DNA from: Pararge aegeria
Taxonomy: Eukaryota; Arthropoda; Insecta; Lepidoptera; Nymphalidae
Assembly: GCF_905163445.1 (NCBI RefSeq)
Contig: NC_053184.1
Coordinates: 4,402,001 to 4,466,000, forward strand
Direction: 5' to 3'
Length of the DNA stretch: 64,000 bases
Below are positions 44,520 through 54,412 of this stretch, piece by piece. Numbering within the stretch: the first letter of the stretch is position 1; every line of letters starts with the position of its first letter. Made by a program: the position numbers and the translations under genes. Under the pieces are notes generated by a model. That model had not been told where the DNA came from, did not search any database, and was given only the letters and a program-made list of their open reading frames with translations.

Positions 44520-44721
44520 AAAATGAAGCTTAATTTGCTATACTCCGCGAAAAGCAGGAGAATCTGTGGGGTGTAATTTATAATTTCTTCAATCCTTATA
44601 CTCCACACCAAACCGATCTTCGACAATATACCCTCTACGCACGTTTCGCTCCGAAACCGGAGCATCCTCAGGAGATGTTTCCTAAGCTTCATTTTCATGG
44701 ATTTCCGCCAAGTAACGCCTG
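44520..44721 (-). repeat. Family H repeat, best copy, hammerhead-like core
   Basis: Minus-strand order: GGCGGAAATCCATGAAAATG at the 5' end, ACATCTCCTGAGGATGCTCC, GGTTTCGGAGCGAAACGTGC, GTAGAGGGTATATTGTCGAA, GATCGGTTTGGTGTGGAGTA, CAGATTCTCCTGCTTTTCGC and GGAGTATAGCAAATTAAGCT. Compared with copy 1 (2358-2510), whose right end carries TTCATGGATATCCGC, the element has inverted ends (CAGGCGTTACTT... at the left). Its left end abuts the hAT element at 44722 exactly. Class unknown; a Penelope-like or foldback origin is possible. Confidence 0.8.
44633..44678 (-). ncRNA. Hammerhead-ribozyme-like motif (tentative)
   Basis: Minus strand: CTGAGGA (fits CUGANGA), a 6-bp stem GCTCCG/CGGAGC closed by GTTT, then GAAA, then ACG-TG-CGT as a minimal third stem, a GTA cleavage-type triplet, and GAG pairing with the CTC before the core. 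Against it: one extra U sits between CTGAGGA and the stem, N7 is G rather than the usual U, and outer stem I is only about four pairs. Penelope-like elements are known to carry minimal type I hammerheads, which is the reason to look. Confidence 0.3.
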
Positions 44722-44756
44722 TAGTGTTGCCCAAATGCAAGAACAAGACGAGACTT

Positions 44757-44868
44757 AGCCAGTCTTGGTCTTGGTCTTGCGCCAATACACCTGGTCTTGG
44801 TCTTGGTCTTGGTCTTGCGCTCCCAGTCTTGGTCTTGGTCTTGGTCTTGCAGCAAGAGTCTTGCAAGT
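44757..44868 (+). repeat. Subterminal (GGTCTT) hexamer array, left
   Basis: Clusters of GGTCTT in runs of two to four, separated by short GCGCC-type and AATACACC spacers, then AGTCTTGCAAGTCTTGCAA. Subterminal short repeats of this kind are transposase-binding sites in known hAT elements; that role is inferred here. Long open frames on both strands through the array are produced by the hexamer and mean nothing. Confidence 0.85.
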
Positions 44869-45299
44869 CTTGCAATTACCTATTAGTCTATTACTATTTA
44901 TTAAAGTTTACTTTAAATCTTAGAAAAACGTATTAGAATTGGAACATTGTGAGCTTGAATTAACATAGCCATAGCAAAGATCAAGCAGATTAATAAATAA
45001 CTGAAGATTTGATAAGAAGTTCGAAAAATCAACTGACCTATATGTCGTTTTCCATGGAAGTAACTGTTTCTTAATAAACATTTATGATTTATAAGCTTAC
45101 ATTTGCTAAAACATGTAAAAAAACAAATTAATTACAATAACTTGACTGTATTTTAAAGAACAATACTTATCTGTCTAGAAAGAGATTGAACCCTCAACTT
45201 ATAAGAAATTTAATAAAAGAGTTTTACGATTTATCATTTATTTGAATAAAAAATAAAATACAACACAAATCAACAGCTTTATCATTAGGTTATGATACT

Positions 45300-45503
45300 T
45301 TATATCAATTCTTTTGACCAAGAATTAATACAAAGTAACCATCTGGCTGACTCATCACTTAACCTATTTCTATGTTTTCTAATTACTAATGATGCTTTAG
45401 AAAATAACCTCTCAGCAGGTACTGTTGCAGTATTGAGAGAAAATCACGGGCCATTTTCGATAAAATCGGATACTCTGTCTCATGCGTCCTCCACCAATCT
45501 AAA
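45300..45503 (-). pseudogene. hAT transposase C-terminal dimerisation domain, remnant
   Basis: Read on the minus strand: LDWWRTHETEYPILSKMARD followed by FLSI, then a one-base frame break, then TVPAERLFSKASLVIRKHR, NRLSDESARWLL and a stop at 45300-45302. This is the classic hAT C-terminal block (LDWW, YP-LS-MARD-LSI, VP-ERLFS, NRLS). In a working transposase it dimerises the protein that cuts and joins the element ends. Everything N-terminal (BED finger, RNase-H-like catalytic core) is gone and one frameshift is present, so it is a dead remnant. The small duplication ATTGGTGATTTTAGATTGGT at its start marks where the coding part was cut. Confidence 0.88.
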
Positions 45504-45949
45504 ATCACCAATCTAAAACTTATTTATTCTTTGGAACACCTGTAGGTACTCTTAAAATTCGAAATTATTTTGCATGAATAGTGTCAAATGTTATGATTTC
45601 GGCGCGGCGGCAACGATTGTTTTAAAATTCAAAAGAAGCCGCCGGCGCGTGTATCATAACCATGTACTTCCGAAAAGCGGCAAATTTCTTTGAGAAGTAA
45701 GTACAAAACCTTTGATGCCGCATTATCAAAGTGCCGATGGTTAAAACATAACTATGCATGCACTCAGTTTGATTTTAATAGATATTTTTTTATTCGCTAT
45801 GTTTATGGTATTAGTCGTAATGCGCATAGGTCCAGTTTTTCATATTCTTTGATATAGTTTTTTGCGTCTCGTAGAATTCCTAAGCGTACCTACCTACCTA
45901 TACACCGAACTGTTACACCTAACTACTCCGTGAAATAGCGCTAAGTCCT

Positions 45950-46108
45950 AGCTGCAAGACGCAAGAGTCTTGCAGGCTATGTCTTGTTCTTGCTCAAGTC
46001 TTGCACGGTCAGTCTTGGTCTTGGTCTTGCTAAAAATACGCGGTCTTGTTCTTGGTCTTGGTCTTGCAAAAACGCAAGAACAAGACCAAGACTGCAAGAC
46101 CAAGACTG
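45950..46108 (+). repeat. Subterminal (GGTCTT) hexamer array, right
   Basis: GCAAGAGTCTTGCAGG, then TCTTGGTCTTGGTCTTGC blocks, then the complementary GCAAGAACAAGACCAAGAC up to the right terminal repeat. Orientation switches from GGTCTT to AAGACC inside the array, so it can fold on itself. Confidence 0.85.
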
Positions 46109-46154
46109 AATTTGGGCAACACTAAAGACAATTATATTGAAACGAAATGAAATG

Positions 46155-46290
46155 AAAGTACACTTTATTGTACACCTAACAGAATAAAATTATAAACAAA
46201 AATAACACTGAATAAAACACACAGGTACAATGGGCGGCCTTATCGCTAAGAAGCGATCTCTGCCAGGGAACCCAAGAAAGGAAAGGGGAA
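46155..46290 (-). mobile_element. LINE-type 3' end, family F
   Basis: GAAAGTACACTTTATTGTAC (the AATAAAGTGTACTTTC end read backwards), GTACAATGGGCGGCCTTATC and GCTAAGAAGCGATCTCTGCC. Good copy of the family's last 120 bp, lying about 30 bp outside the hAT element. Confidence 0.8.
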
Positions 46291-46699
46291 AAAAAACACT
46301 TAGACTTTAGGATTAGGTTGTACACAATAAGAAGTTACCAAATTAAAAAAAATATATATAAATATATATCAATCAATCATTATATCATACAAAGTATACG
46401 CCTGAAACACAAAGGAAAATAAAACTAATAATATTCTATCTATAGAATCTTATCAATCAGAAAATAAACAATTGTATCACACATGTTTTGGTAAGCCTAG
46501 GAATATTCTTTGAGTAGGCGTTTCTTACTTAGGCATTGCCTTGATCGTCGTTAGTGAAAACGGGCATTACCTCCTACTTTTTAAATTTTACTGGGGACTT
46601 ACATAAAAATATTTATTTGTTACTTTTTAGTTGGTATTTCATTTATTTATAAAGCCGGTTTTATTATTACTATCTTAAATATAGTTTTTTTTCTAGGAG
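46291..46699. other. Unassigned AT-rich stretch
   Basis: No element or exon recognised. Confidence 0.4.
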
Positions 46700-46850
46700 T
46701 AAATTTTTACAATAAACTACCGGACGACATCTTGGATATGTCTCTTAATAAACATTATAAACTTTCGATAGATCGTAAGCTAAGAGAAAAGAGCGTACCT
46801 ATTAAAATATAATGGATTACATAAACGATGAACAAGCTGCTTGGGTATGC
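46700..46850 (+). mobile_element. Family E LINE, C-terminal coding fragment
   Basis: TTTTTACAATAAACTACCGG, GACATCTTGGATATGTCTCT, CGTAAGCTAAGAGAAAAG and GATTACATAAACGATGAACA match 37850-37980; translation begins FYNKLPDDILDMSLNK and then shifts frame. The usual 3' UTR and tail do not follow. Confidence 0.75.
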
Positions 46851-47020
46851 ATTGTTTTTGCTTCATGGCTAGTTAAGTATTTATTGGCTGTGAGTGGTGT
46901 GGTGTGTGATGATAATAAAAAATACCCATCTAGGTTTACTGCAGGTTTGATCTTAGACCATGGCCCTTTTGATGTTTCTTGTTTTACAATTATCATCTTA
47001 CTACAGTCTAAACATTTGTA

Positions 47021-47409
47021 ATAGATTGGGGAAAAAGTCTTTTCGCATTATAGTATGTATGAACTTGTAATAAAATCTCTTTGGCTATATCACCCACCAA
47101 AAATTAAGATAGTTTGGCTGGAATTTGTACGGCATGCGCCGCATAGTCCTGACTTTGCACCTTCAGATTTCGACCTGTTTCGGTCTCTTTAGAATTCTTC
47201 AGGCAGTGTCAGGTTAACATCACGAGAGGACTGCCAAAACTACTTGTCGCGGTTTTTTGATCAGAAGCCGAAAAATCTCTATAGCAATGGGATTATGTCC
47301 CTACCTACAAGATGGCTCTGGATGGATACTAGTTAAATGTAAATAAACAATATTAAAAAATATTTTGAATTTTCTTAAAAAATGCGAAGAAACTTTTACC
47401 CCAACCTAA
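47021..47409 (+). mobile_element. mariner deletion derivative, 389 bp
   Basis: Bounded by TA on both sides (47019-47020 and 47410-47411), the Tc1/mariner target. The right end reads TTAGGTTGGGGTAAAAGT inward and the left end ATAGATTGGGGAAAAAGTCT, i.e. imperfect terminal inverted repeats, each continuing into a TTCGCATT block. An internal deletion removed all but the transposase C-terminus. It is presumably non-mobile. Confidence 0.9.
47115..47336 (+). pseudogene. mariner transposase C-terminal remnant
   Basis: Frame from 47115: WLEFVRHAPHSPDFAPSDFD, LFRSL, an in-frame TAG, then VRLTSREDCQNYLSRFFDQ, KPKNFYSNGIMSLP and TRW to a TAA at 47334-47336. HAPHSPDFAPSD is the mariner signature around the third catalytic aspartate (D34D type) of the DDE/D nuclease. 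The single stop replaces what is normally a glutamine codon; the frame is otherwise kept. The N-terminal DNA-binding part and the first two aspartates are deleted. Confidence 0.92.
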
Positions 47410-47411
47410 TA

Positions 47412-48277
47412 TTTACGGATGAAAAGTGCCTTTTAACCCATCAATAGGCTATGCAATAACTGTCCACTGACTGGGATGAGATAGTTTGCTCTTAATCATC
47501 ACATTGGACAGACGGCTTAGTGATCGCAGGAGATAGATGTAGCAGCACGACAGACTCAGCTGACCGTTCTCCGTAACAGTCCCTTAGTCGCCTCTTACGA
47601 CACCTGCAGGAAAAGGAGCTAGGTGTTAATAAAATTACCAAGACAGTTAATAAAATTGTGAATATTAAGACTTAGTGAAAGACTGTCATATTTTTAATGT
47701 AGATCAATCAATTGTAATAAAACCCGAGCACAAATCTCTTATTGTTGAAAAACAAGGACCCTCAACGAAAAATATATTTTTCAATAAAACAGATGTTGCA
47801 TTTCGTGAGCTCATTTATAAATCAGGGCAGTACCTTCTTTGTCCAAGTAAATCTTTGCCTCAATTTGTTTTACAAATATCTGGCCTCTTATAAATGTATT
47901 AGATATTTTCAACAAGCGTAAGGAAAACAATCGGAAACAAGACATTTTATTCGGTTTGTAAAATTAACTACCGGCTGGAAAATAATGTCGTAGAATGAAC
48001 ATCAGAGATTTATAAAACAAATAATTGTGGTCAGCAAGCCTCTTTGTTCAAATTTAGACTATAGGAAATTATAATCTTAATTCGCAAATAAATCGTTTTC
48101 CTCAGGCATGTTTGGTTTGTTGAATTATAAATCTAATTGTTAATATAGGTAAAGACCACAAGATCTCATGATTCATAGTCAAACCGGCTCGTTGATACCG
48201 AAACGTGCCAAGTGACACAGATAGACCATGTTCGTTCGATTAAAAGACTTATGGAGTAATTTTTAGCATGTAGGATC
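47412..48277. other. Unassigned stretch
   Basis: A 72-codon plus frame at 47675-47893 has no domain and no splice or promoter context. Confidence 0.4.
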
Positions 48278-48420
48278 CATCATCATCGACATCATATGAA
48301 CCGATTACCACCCCAATACAGGGCACGGGCCTCCCACAATCAGAAGGGGTTGCCTTGCCGACCGAAAGTGAGGTCGAGCTCCTACCCACTGGGCTATCGA
48401 CGCTTCCTGGGCTATCACGG
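48278..48420 (-). mobile_element. Family B SINE with internal deletion
   Basis: CATCATCGACATCATATGAA tail, CAGGGCACGGGCCTCCCACA, then directly the head GAGCTCCTACCCACTGGGCT. The body is missing, so head and tail are joined. Confidence 0.75.
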
Positions 48421-48479
48421 CTGGAGGTTAACTCACGATATTTTTAATAACTGACCAAAGTAAGTGATATTGTTATTAG

Positions 48480-48556
48480 TTAAAGTACCAGGGATCTTAC
48501 TAAGTCACCCCAAAAGGAGGCCGATGCTCTAACCACTAGGTTATCACCGCTAGGTT
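48480..48556 (-). mobile_element. Family B SINE head
   Basis: AGGAGGCCGATGCTCTAACC and ACTAGGTTATCACCGCTAGG give the A-box side on the minus strand. It may be the separated head of the copy at 48278. Confidence 0.65.
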
Positions 48557-49796
48557 TATTTATACCTTTATGTTAACATCTTAGAACAGTATTCTGGGTT
48601 TTACTACTTAAATTGTGAAAATTAATTAACAGTGCTATCTTGGCAAGATTTTATATTCCATGTAGGCTACAGATAATAATAAAAACTTTAATAAACTAAT
48701 ATTTGCAGTTAGGCGAAGGAAACTAATTTCTAAGGGCTAACTTTTGCCTCAATTGTTTACCTACATTCTCCCCGGCTATTTTAGTTTATTCATTGGCAAC
48801 GTAGCAACCCAATTAGATTCAATTTATCTAATAAACTAGAAAATAAAGAATATTTTATTACCAAACCAATTTATCAATAGCCTAAATAATTTTATTCCGT
48901 CATTAATTTGTTACAAGATCGACAATTATATTTCCTTGGAAAAAATAATTAAATACTGTACGAAACTCTCATAACAAAGAAAAACCTAAAACCTCATGAA
49001 ACCTTAATAGTCTTGACGATTTTTGATGGTAAATAAGAATAATAGCTTTAAGTGAAAAATATGGCAGCCACATTTGAGTTTATTCAAGTTAAACATAGTA
49101 CGAAGCCCTTATAACACTAAAATTCTCTGAAACCGGTGATCAATTTGAAACTGGCAGATTTTGACGGTAGATACTACAGAATGAATAATAGTATTTTTAA
49201 GTAAAAAATATTGCAGCCACAAATTCGCTAACTTATACTATAAACGCAGTGGGTTTATTAACGTTTTTATTTTTTTGTGCCAAAGAATATTCAAACACAC
49301 TCTAAATATTTATTAAAATTTTACACAAAAATAACATTTCTTTCAACTCCAGTCGAACCATTTACGATCAGAGAAACATTTCTTAACAGATATCTTCCTC
49401 TTAAAAAGTTATATTTCTATATGAAGTATAAATAAAATATACTCGTCATTAACATATACCACAAAAGAAAGATAAAATATTTAAAAAATGCCCTCGCAGC
49501 GCACTAAAATTGTAACGAAAGATGGAATGCAAATATTGAAAATGAGAACGAATAGTAAGAGGAGGTTTTATGCAGTGGCACGCCCGAAGTAAAACTCCCT
49601 ACTAACAATCTACTATTTCAGCAAAACCATTAACCATTTATTCATTCATTTTAACGCTTTCGAATACAATGCATTTTTTTCAGTCTGTGTTTATCTGTTG
49701 GCTCAATTGATCTTCATGCTGGTTGCGGACCAAGAGCTTAGTGAGTTGAGCTTAGGACAGCTGTCGCAGTTTTTCATACTTTAGTTAGTAGCATAG
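48557..49796. other. Large unassigned AT-rich stretch
   Basis: Two similar segments, about 48990-49060 and 49125-49225, share CGAAACTCTCATAACA/CGAAGCCCTTATAACA, TGACG(A/G)T..TAGAT/TAAAT and AATATGGCAGCCACA/AATATTGCAGCCACA. They look like a diverged direct duplication with a period near 133 bp. Confidence 0.45.
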
Positions 49797-49996
49797 CAAT
49801 TAAAATATCGCTTTCATCAACGGTGGAGGAAAACGTCGTGAGGAAACCTGTATGCCTGAGAGTTATCCATACTGTTCTTAAAGGTGTGTGGGGTCCACCA
49901 ATCCACACTGGGATTTCTCCATCCGTGGTGGACTACGGCCTTAACCCCTCCTCATTGAGGTAGGAGACCCTATAGTGGGCCGGTAATGGGTAAACC
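49797..49996 (+). mobile_element. Family B SINE, clean 3' two-thirds
   Basis: CAACGGTGGAGGAAAACGTC, GTGAGGAAACCTGTATGCCT, GAGAGTTATCCATACTGTTC, GTCCACCAATCCACACTGG, GTGGTGGACTACGGCCTTAA, CCCCTCCTCATTGAGG and GTGGGCCGGTAATGGG. Used as the reference for the family's 3' half. The head and the ATG tail are absent. Confidence 0.88.
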
Positions 49997-50165
49997 AAAG
50001 GGCACCTGTATGTGAGGCTAGTACTTGTCGATTGTTATAACAGGGATGAACTGTGATAAATGTATGCGCCTTCTAAATAATGGAGTGTGAACATGTCAAA
50101 TTACGTAGACAAACGAGGAGCTCCCCGGTTATGATGGTAGGAGAATGTCTGTGTTTAGTGATGAT

Positions 50166-50369
50166 CAGTGGCGTGCATATAGGGTATGCACAAGGTATGC
50201 AGATGATATAAAATGAAGAAAATCTCCAGTACGAGTTATAAAAACTTAAGGATAGGCCATTGTAAGAGTTATAAAAAGCCTACCCTTAAGTATTTATAAC
50301 TCGTACTGGAAATTTTCTTAATTTTATATCATCTGCATACCCTGTGCATACCCTCTATGCACGCCACTG
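50166..50369. mobile_element. hAT-type foldback MITE, 204 bp, exact 8-bp target duplication
   Basis: The two 92-bp arms (50166-50257, 50278-50369) are reverse complements with about six mismatches around a 20-nt spacer. Both termini read CAGTGGCGTGCATA inward. The flanks are GTGATGAT at 50158-50165 and again at 50370-50377, an exact 8-bp target-site duplication as hAT elements make. No coding capacity, so it would have needed a transposase from elsewhere. Its TIR differs from that of the hAT derivative at 44722, so the two belong to different families. Confidence 0.93.
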
Positions 50370-50446
50370 GTGATGATATATTTATCTGCCAAACTTTTTC
50401 GATGAAGATGTTACATTGCATTTGTAATCTTTATCTTAAAACGAGC

Positions 50447-50560
50447 TGACCCGCGCAACTTCGTCTACACCTAGAAAAAAAACCTAGAAACTAATTGCAG
50501 CGCTACCTACCAGATGGACCTGTTTTATTTCAAACTATGTTATTCGCGGTCGTTTGAGTT
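50447..50560 (+). repeat. Dispersed LINE-like repeat, family P, 5' part
   Basis: CGAGCTGACCCGCGCAACTT followed by CGTCTACACC is the start of a very common lepidopteran repeat type in my recollection. GCGCTACCTACCAGATGGAC follows. Confidence 0.45.
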
Positions 50561-50869
50561 ATTCTATACCCGTCGCAACTTTTAAGCGATAGGTTCAATT
50601 TGAATATTTTAAAACTGAATTTGCAGGTATAAAATCAAACTTAATTTTTATATTACTTTATTTCTATCGCATTTATAATATTATTATTTAGTAGGATGAT
50701 ACGCATGCATTCGATCGTTGTCCCATATGCCTCGCGACTTGCTGTTATCTGTGAAGAGTTATGTCCTTTATTTCCGATAGTATTTATCAGATCTACATTA
50801 AAATTAAACAGAACATGCTTGATAGTATACACTTTCAAATAAAAAAAGAAATATTAAAATCGGTTCAAA

Positions 50870-51098
50870 TTTAACGGAGCTATGAAGTAAAATTGATAAA
50901 AAATTTCATCTCGTTTCCCGGAGGAAACTTATTGTTTATCGAGATAAAAAGAAGCCTATATGTTGACCCGGAATACCCGCTACCAGTATACTAAATTTTA
51001 TTTAAATCCGTTCAGTAGTTTTCACGTGATGCCCGGATAGACAGACAAAAATTAAATAAAAATCTGTTTTGGACTGAGCCCAAAACAGATTTTTATTT
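50870..51098 (+). repeat. Family P, 3' part, ending in a hairpin
   Basis: GGAGCTATGAAGTAAAATTG, AAATTTCATCTCGTTTCCCG, AGATAAAAAGAAGCCTATAT and TCCGTTCAGTAGTTTTCACG lead to AGACAGACAAAAATTAAATA. 51054-51072 and 51080-51098 (AAATAAAAATCTGTTTTGG and its exact complement) form a perfect 19-bp hairpin with a 7-nt loop at the end. Confidence 0.6.
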
Positions 51099-52284
51099 AT
51101 ATCGATTATAAAGCATCCCCCAATCGAAATTTTCAAAATATATTAAATGTACAGAAATCTTCCAGTTACAGTTTTATTATAAGTATAGATGATGTATTTT
51201 CAGTGTCAAAAAGCATTGCTGAGCGGATATCTTATAAAAGTCAGTGTAACGTTGACAATCTTCTTGCTTTTTTATACATAATAGGTATGTTTACGCAAAA
51301 CTTGCTATTCTCTTTAATGTGTATGTTTCATACTGATGTCTTATTGGCTGCTGTGTTCACGTCATTCGAAAACAAATATTGTAATAAATTTGAATTCGCA
51401 AAAGATAAAATTCGTAAATAAATGTAATCCGATCATAAACTCCTTTAAATTCCAAATTAGAAACTGTGAAAAGATATGAGCTACAAATTCAGACCCGTGT
51501 CTTGGTAACCGTCACATGTCTGCCAGATTTATACGTGAAAGAAAACGCCTCCGGCGGCGAATGCTTTTATTAAAATTGGCTGCATTACCATAATAATATT
51601 AGAGGGATTGTCAGCCATCGACGAAGTGTGAAATCGCAGTATACCACCCGCTGTTATCTGCTCAAGTACTGTAATCTGCATACATTTCGTCTCTCGCATT
51701 ATTGTGCGGGAATCAATTACCCAATCTTATATTTCCAGCTTTGTAACATATTGTTTAGATATTGGCTCCTTCAGTCTAAATGATAGAAAAAAATACACTA
51801 ATTCAAAAGTATATTTCATGAGTATAAATTTACTTAAGTTTATTTGGTATCCTTCTAACTCAGCATTTTATTAATATTACTGGCTCTAGAATATTTATTA
51901 TTGCTAAAATATGTTGCCCGGTAAAAGTGACAACAAACTGATCAAAAAAAAATGCTTGAATTTGGGTTGGAAACAACTAATTTTGTTTCATAACAGAATG
52001 TGATCTTCAAAACATTTCCTTGCCAGATTAAAATGATTGAATCGGGCAAGGAAATCAGAAAAAACAATTAGCTATTTCCGATAGCAGAATTATACCTTTT
52101 ACACCTTCGGTTGCCTGGAATTAATCGCTATGTACCGATAAGGCAACCAAATTTTACCCACTTGGTCTAAGTTTATATCTCTGTAACTAATTATTTCTTT
52201 GTCGTACAATGAAAGAGTATTCATTCATTTAATTATGCTGCTATCGGAAATATATAATGTCTACAATATATTATAAGTTGATAT
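51099..52284. other. Unassigned AT-rich stretch
   Basis: A 72-codon frame at 51203-51421 follows a TTTTCAG that could serve as a splice acceptor, but no domain is visible and the composition is that of the neighbourhood. Confidence 0.4.
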
Positions 52285-52655
52285 CTTATAGATTGTCTCT
52301 TAAAAAGTTCAATGTTTGTTTTAAGCGAAAGCTTATAGAAAAATCTTATTTTAGTATAAAGGATTATGTAAACGTTAAAAAGCTTGGCTATGAGTTATTG
52401 CTCTATCCAGGTTTCTTCTTAAATATTTTCAAATGACAATGTGAGATGGTGGAACAAAAATAACACCCGCCTATTTTTCGTGTGGTCTTAGAAGACCAGG
52501 GAGCATTTGTCATTAACTTGAGTTTTAAGTTTACGAATGTAGTTATCACCATCACTTACACTACGAGTATGTACACATTTTGTATGTAATGATCGCATCA
52601 AAAGTGCCATCTATGTGTCTATTTCTATTAAGAAATATTTGACTTTGACTTTGAA
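52285..52655 (+). mobile_element. Family E LINE 3' end
   Basis: Coding text for SLKKFNVCFKRKLIEKSYF and SIKDYVN, then the 3' UTR with GTGAGATGGTGGAACAAAAA, TAAGTTTACGAATGTAG and GATCGCATCAAAAGTGCCAT, and a TTTGACTTTGACTTTG tail. It closely parallels 37890-38248. Confidence 0.85.
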
Positions 52656-53074
52656 TAGCTGTCCCCGGAATAGGTGTCATAGTTCACTACGACTCAGTCA
52701 CTAGACACGTTGGGATAAAAATTACTTACATGCAAATAGACTTTATTTTAAAATATCAAATCAAGAACTTTTCTAGTTTAGCGAATGCAAATATATATTT
52801 TACAAACATTTTTAATTTTTATGATCACATTATATACCATTTTTTTAGCACAAACCATGAAACCGCACGGTTGTAATCGTAAAAAATAGAAAAATCGCCT
52901 CCGCATAAAGGATTCAAATTCACATTAAATTACCCAATTCGTTTCCCTACTAAGGTCATTTTGAGAATTTATAACTTCTGAATTGTCACGGGTCTGATCT
53001 ACGATCTCGGCTAGAGACTGGTTATTTTAAGCGAAGTGGTCTTTTAAAGTAATCCAATAAGTTGTACAAAATTA
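52656..53074. other. Unassigned stretch
   Basis: Nothing recognised. Confidence 0.4.
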
Positions 53075-53318
53075 AATAAATAAATATACTACAACTGTAC
53101 ACACATCGCCATCTAGCCCCAAAGTAAGCGTAGCTACTGAGATCACTTATAAATAGTTTAATGAATAATGTACATAAATACTTATAATAAATAGATAAAT
53201 ACTCAAACTCTGAAAAACCGTTTATGTTTATCACAGAAACATTTTCCAGTTGTGGAAATCGAACCCACGGCCTTAGCAGAAAGCAGGGTCGCTGCCCACT
53301 GCACCGATCGGCCGTAAA
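53075..53318 (-). mobile_element. Family A SINE, full length
   Basis: AAATAAATAAATATACTACA tail, CGCCATCTAGCCCCAAAGTA, AATACTTATAATAAATAGAT, and head GGTCGCTGCCCACTGCACCG with a good B box GGGTTCGATTTCC on the minus strand. A-box region GATCGGTGCAGTGGG has one change in the core. Confidence 0.9.
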
Positions 53319-54291
53319 TTTTACACAAAGATACTTACCAAATCTACAGGCAAATTAGAAGATACCTTTGTTTGCTACTAAAAGTAAAACTTAGCAATAA
53401 ATTCACTAACAATTCTTTGGAACAATAGTGAAAGTTTAATTATATAACAAGCTTGGTGAGAAAACTTATAATCATACGAGTAGTTCCGACGTCTAAAATT
53501 TACTACACAACAGTTGGGAAACTATTACCGAAAAACATGACTTGCCTACTTCCCTTCAAATATCCGGGTCAGACATTGTTTCTTTATCACCGAACCGGAC
53601 AACTCCCAAGCAAACTTATCTTTACAGCCACCGAAACTGAAATTTCTCGGTCAATGTACCGAAGATTTCTTATTCCTACTGCAAGATTCCTTTGCCAAGT
53701 AATACAAAAGATAGCTGACGTCCGTTGTTGGCATTTTGCCTTGTTTTGTTTGACCATTGCCTCTGTATTTTTAAGTAATTGTCTTAATGAAAAAACTGTT
53801 TATAAAACAACAAACTTCTCCCCAAAATTTTTCTTGGTTTAATAACAATCCGTGTTTACTTTCATTTGAGATTATACAACCCTGATAACAACAGTCTATA
53901 AAACACCGGAACTTTGAACTTATCTAATAAAAACGTTAGGTTTAAACCCCCTCTAATGTCCCACTGAATGCATAGATAAAACGCATGTAGCGCAATATTA
54001 CGGATCACACCATTGGTACAGCCTTTGAATGTTGGCGAAACTGCAACGATACGATATTCAAATGATTCTATTCCGAGAATTAGGAGGATGAATGTCGAAA
54101 ATGTAAAGGCTAATAATTGCTATGATCGAGTCAATTATGGGGTTTTGTATGATGCGAGCTGTTCGTTTTAAATTATTGCAAAGCTTTTTGTGACATTGTT
54201 CGTCCGGTGAAGAATAATGAATTAAAAAAGATGAGAAAATTAATGTCAAAGTGTAAAATCTAAATAGTTGATGTTAGAAAAGAGTTACTTG
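53319..54291. other. Unassigned stretch with the second-longest open frame
   Basis: The 129-codon plus frame at 53453-53842 starts from TTG, has no domain that I recognise, and ends in an F/N/S-rich stretch. I leave it uncalled. Confidence 0.4.
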
Positions 54292-54412
54292 CTTCATCTC
54301 GGTAAAATCTGCCTTCCGAACCGGTTGTACAGCCACTACCACGGACAGACTCGACGTTTCAAAAGTGCTTATATTAGGCTTACTTGAAATAAAGGAGTTT
54401 AGAGATTTGAAT
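54292..54412 (+). mobile_element. LINE-type 3' end, family Q
   Basis: CTCGGTAAAATCTGCCTTCC, GAACCGGTTGTACAGCCACT, CAAAAGTGCTTATATTAGGC and TTACTTGAAATAAAG with a TTTGAATTG tail. The same blocks occur inverted at 62160-62272. It ends exactly where a family G copy begins. Confidence 0.65.

Larger units (their letters stand above)
44722..46124. mobile_element. hAT-superfamily deletion derivative, 1.4 kb
   Basis: Perfect 15-bp terminal inverted repeats TAGTGTTGCCCAAAT lie at 44722-44736 and 46110-46124. Arrays of the hexamer GGTCTT/AAGACC sit just inside both ends. A minus-strand transposase remnant (45300-45503) carries the hAT C-terminal dimerisation motif, which fixes the superfamily. The rest of the transposase is absent. 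No convincing 8-bp target duplication was found, perhaps because the left side abuts the family H terminus. A GC-rich inverted pair CGGCGCGGCGGC/GCCGCCGGCG lies near 45600-45655. Confidence 0.85.

Noticed and set aside
44453..44875. 140-codon minus-strand open frame rich in K-T and R-P repeats
   Set aside because: Produced by the GGTCTT hexamer array; the complementary strand gives an equally long L-G/L-V repeat. No domain.
51203..51421. Candidate exon after a TTTTCAG acceptor-like site
   Set aside because: Acceptor-like pyrimidine-AG strings are frequent in this composition and the 72-codon frame shows no domain or donor.
53453..53842. 129-codon plus-strand open frame
   Set aside because: Non-ATG start, no domain, no homologous motif visible and no supporting splice or promoter context.
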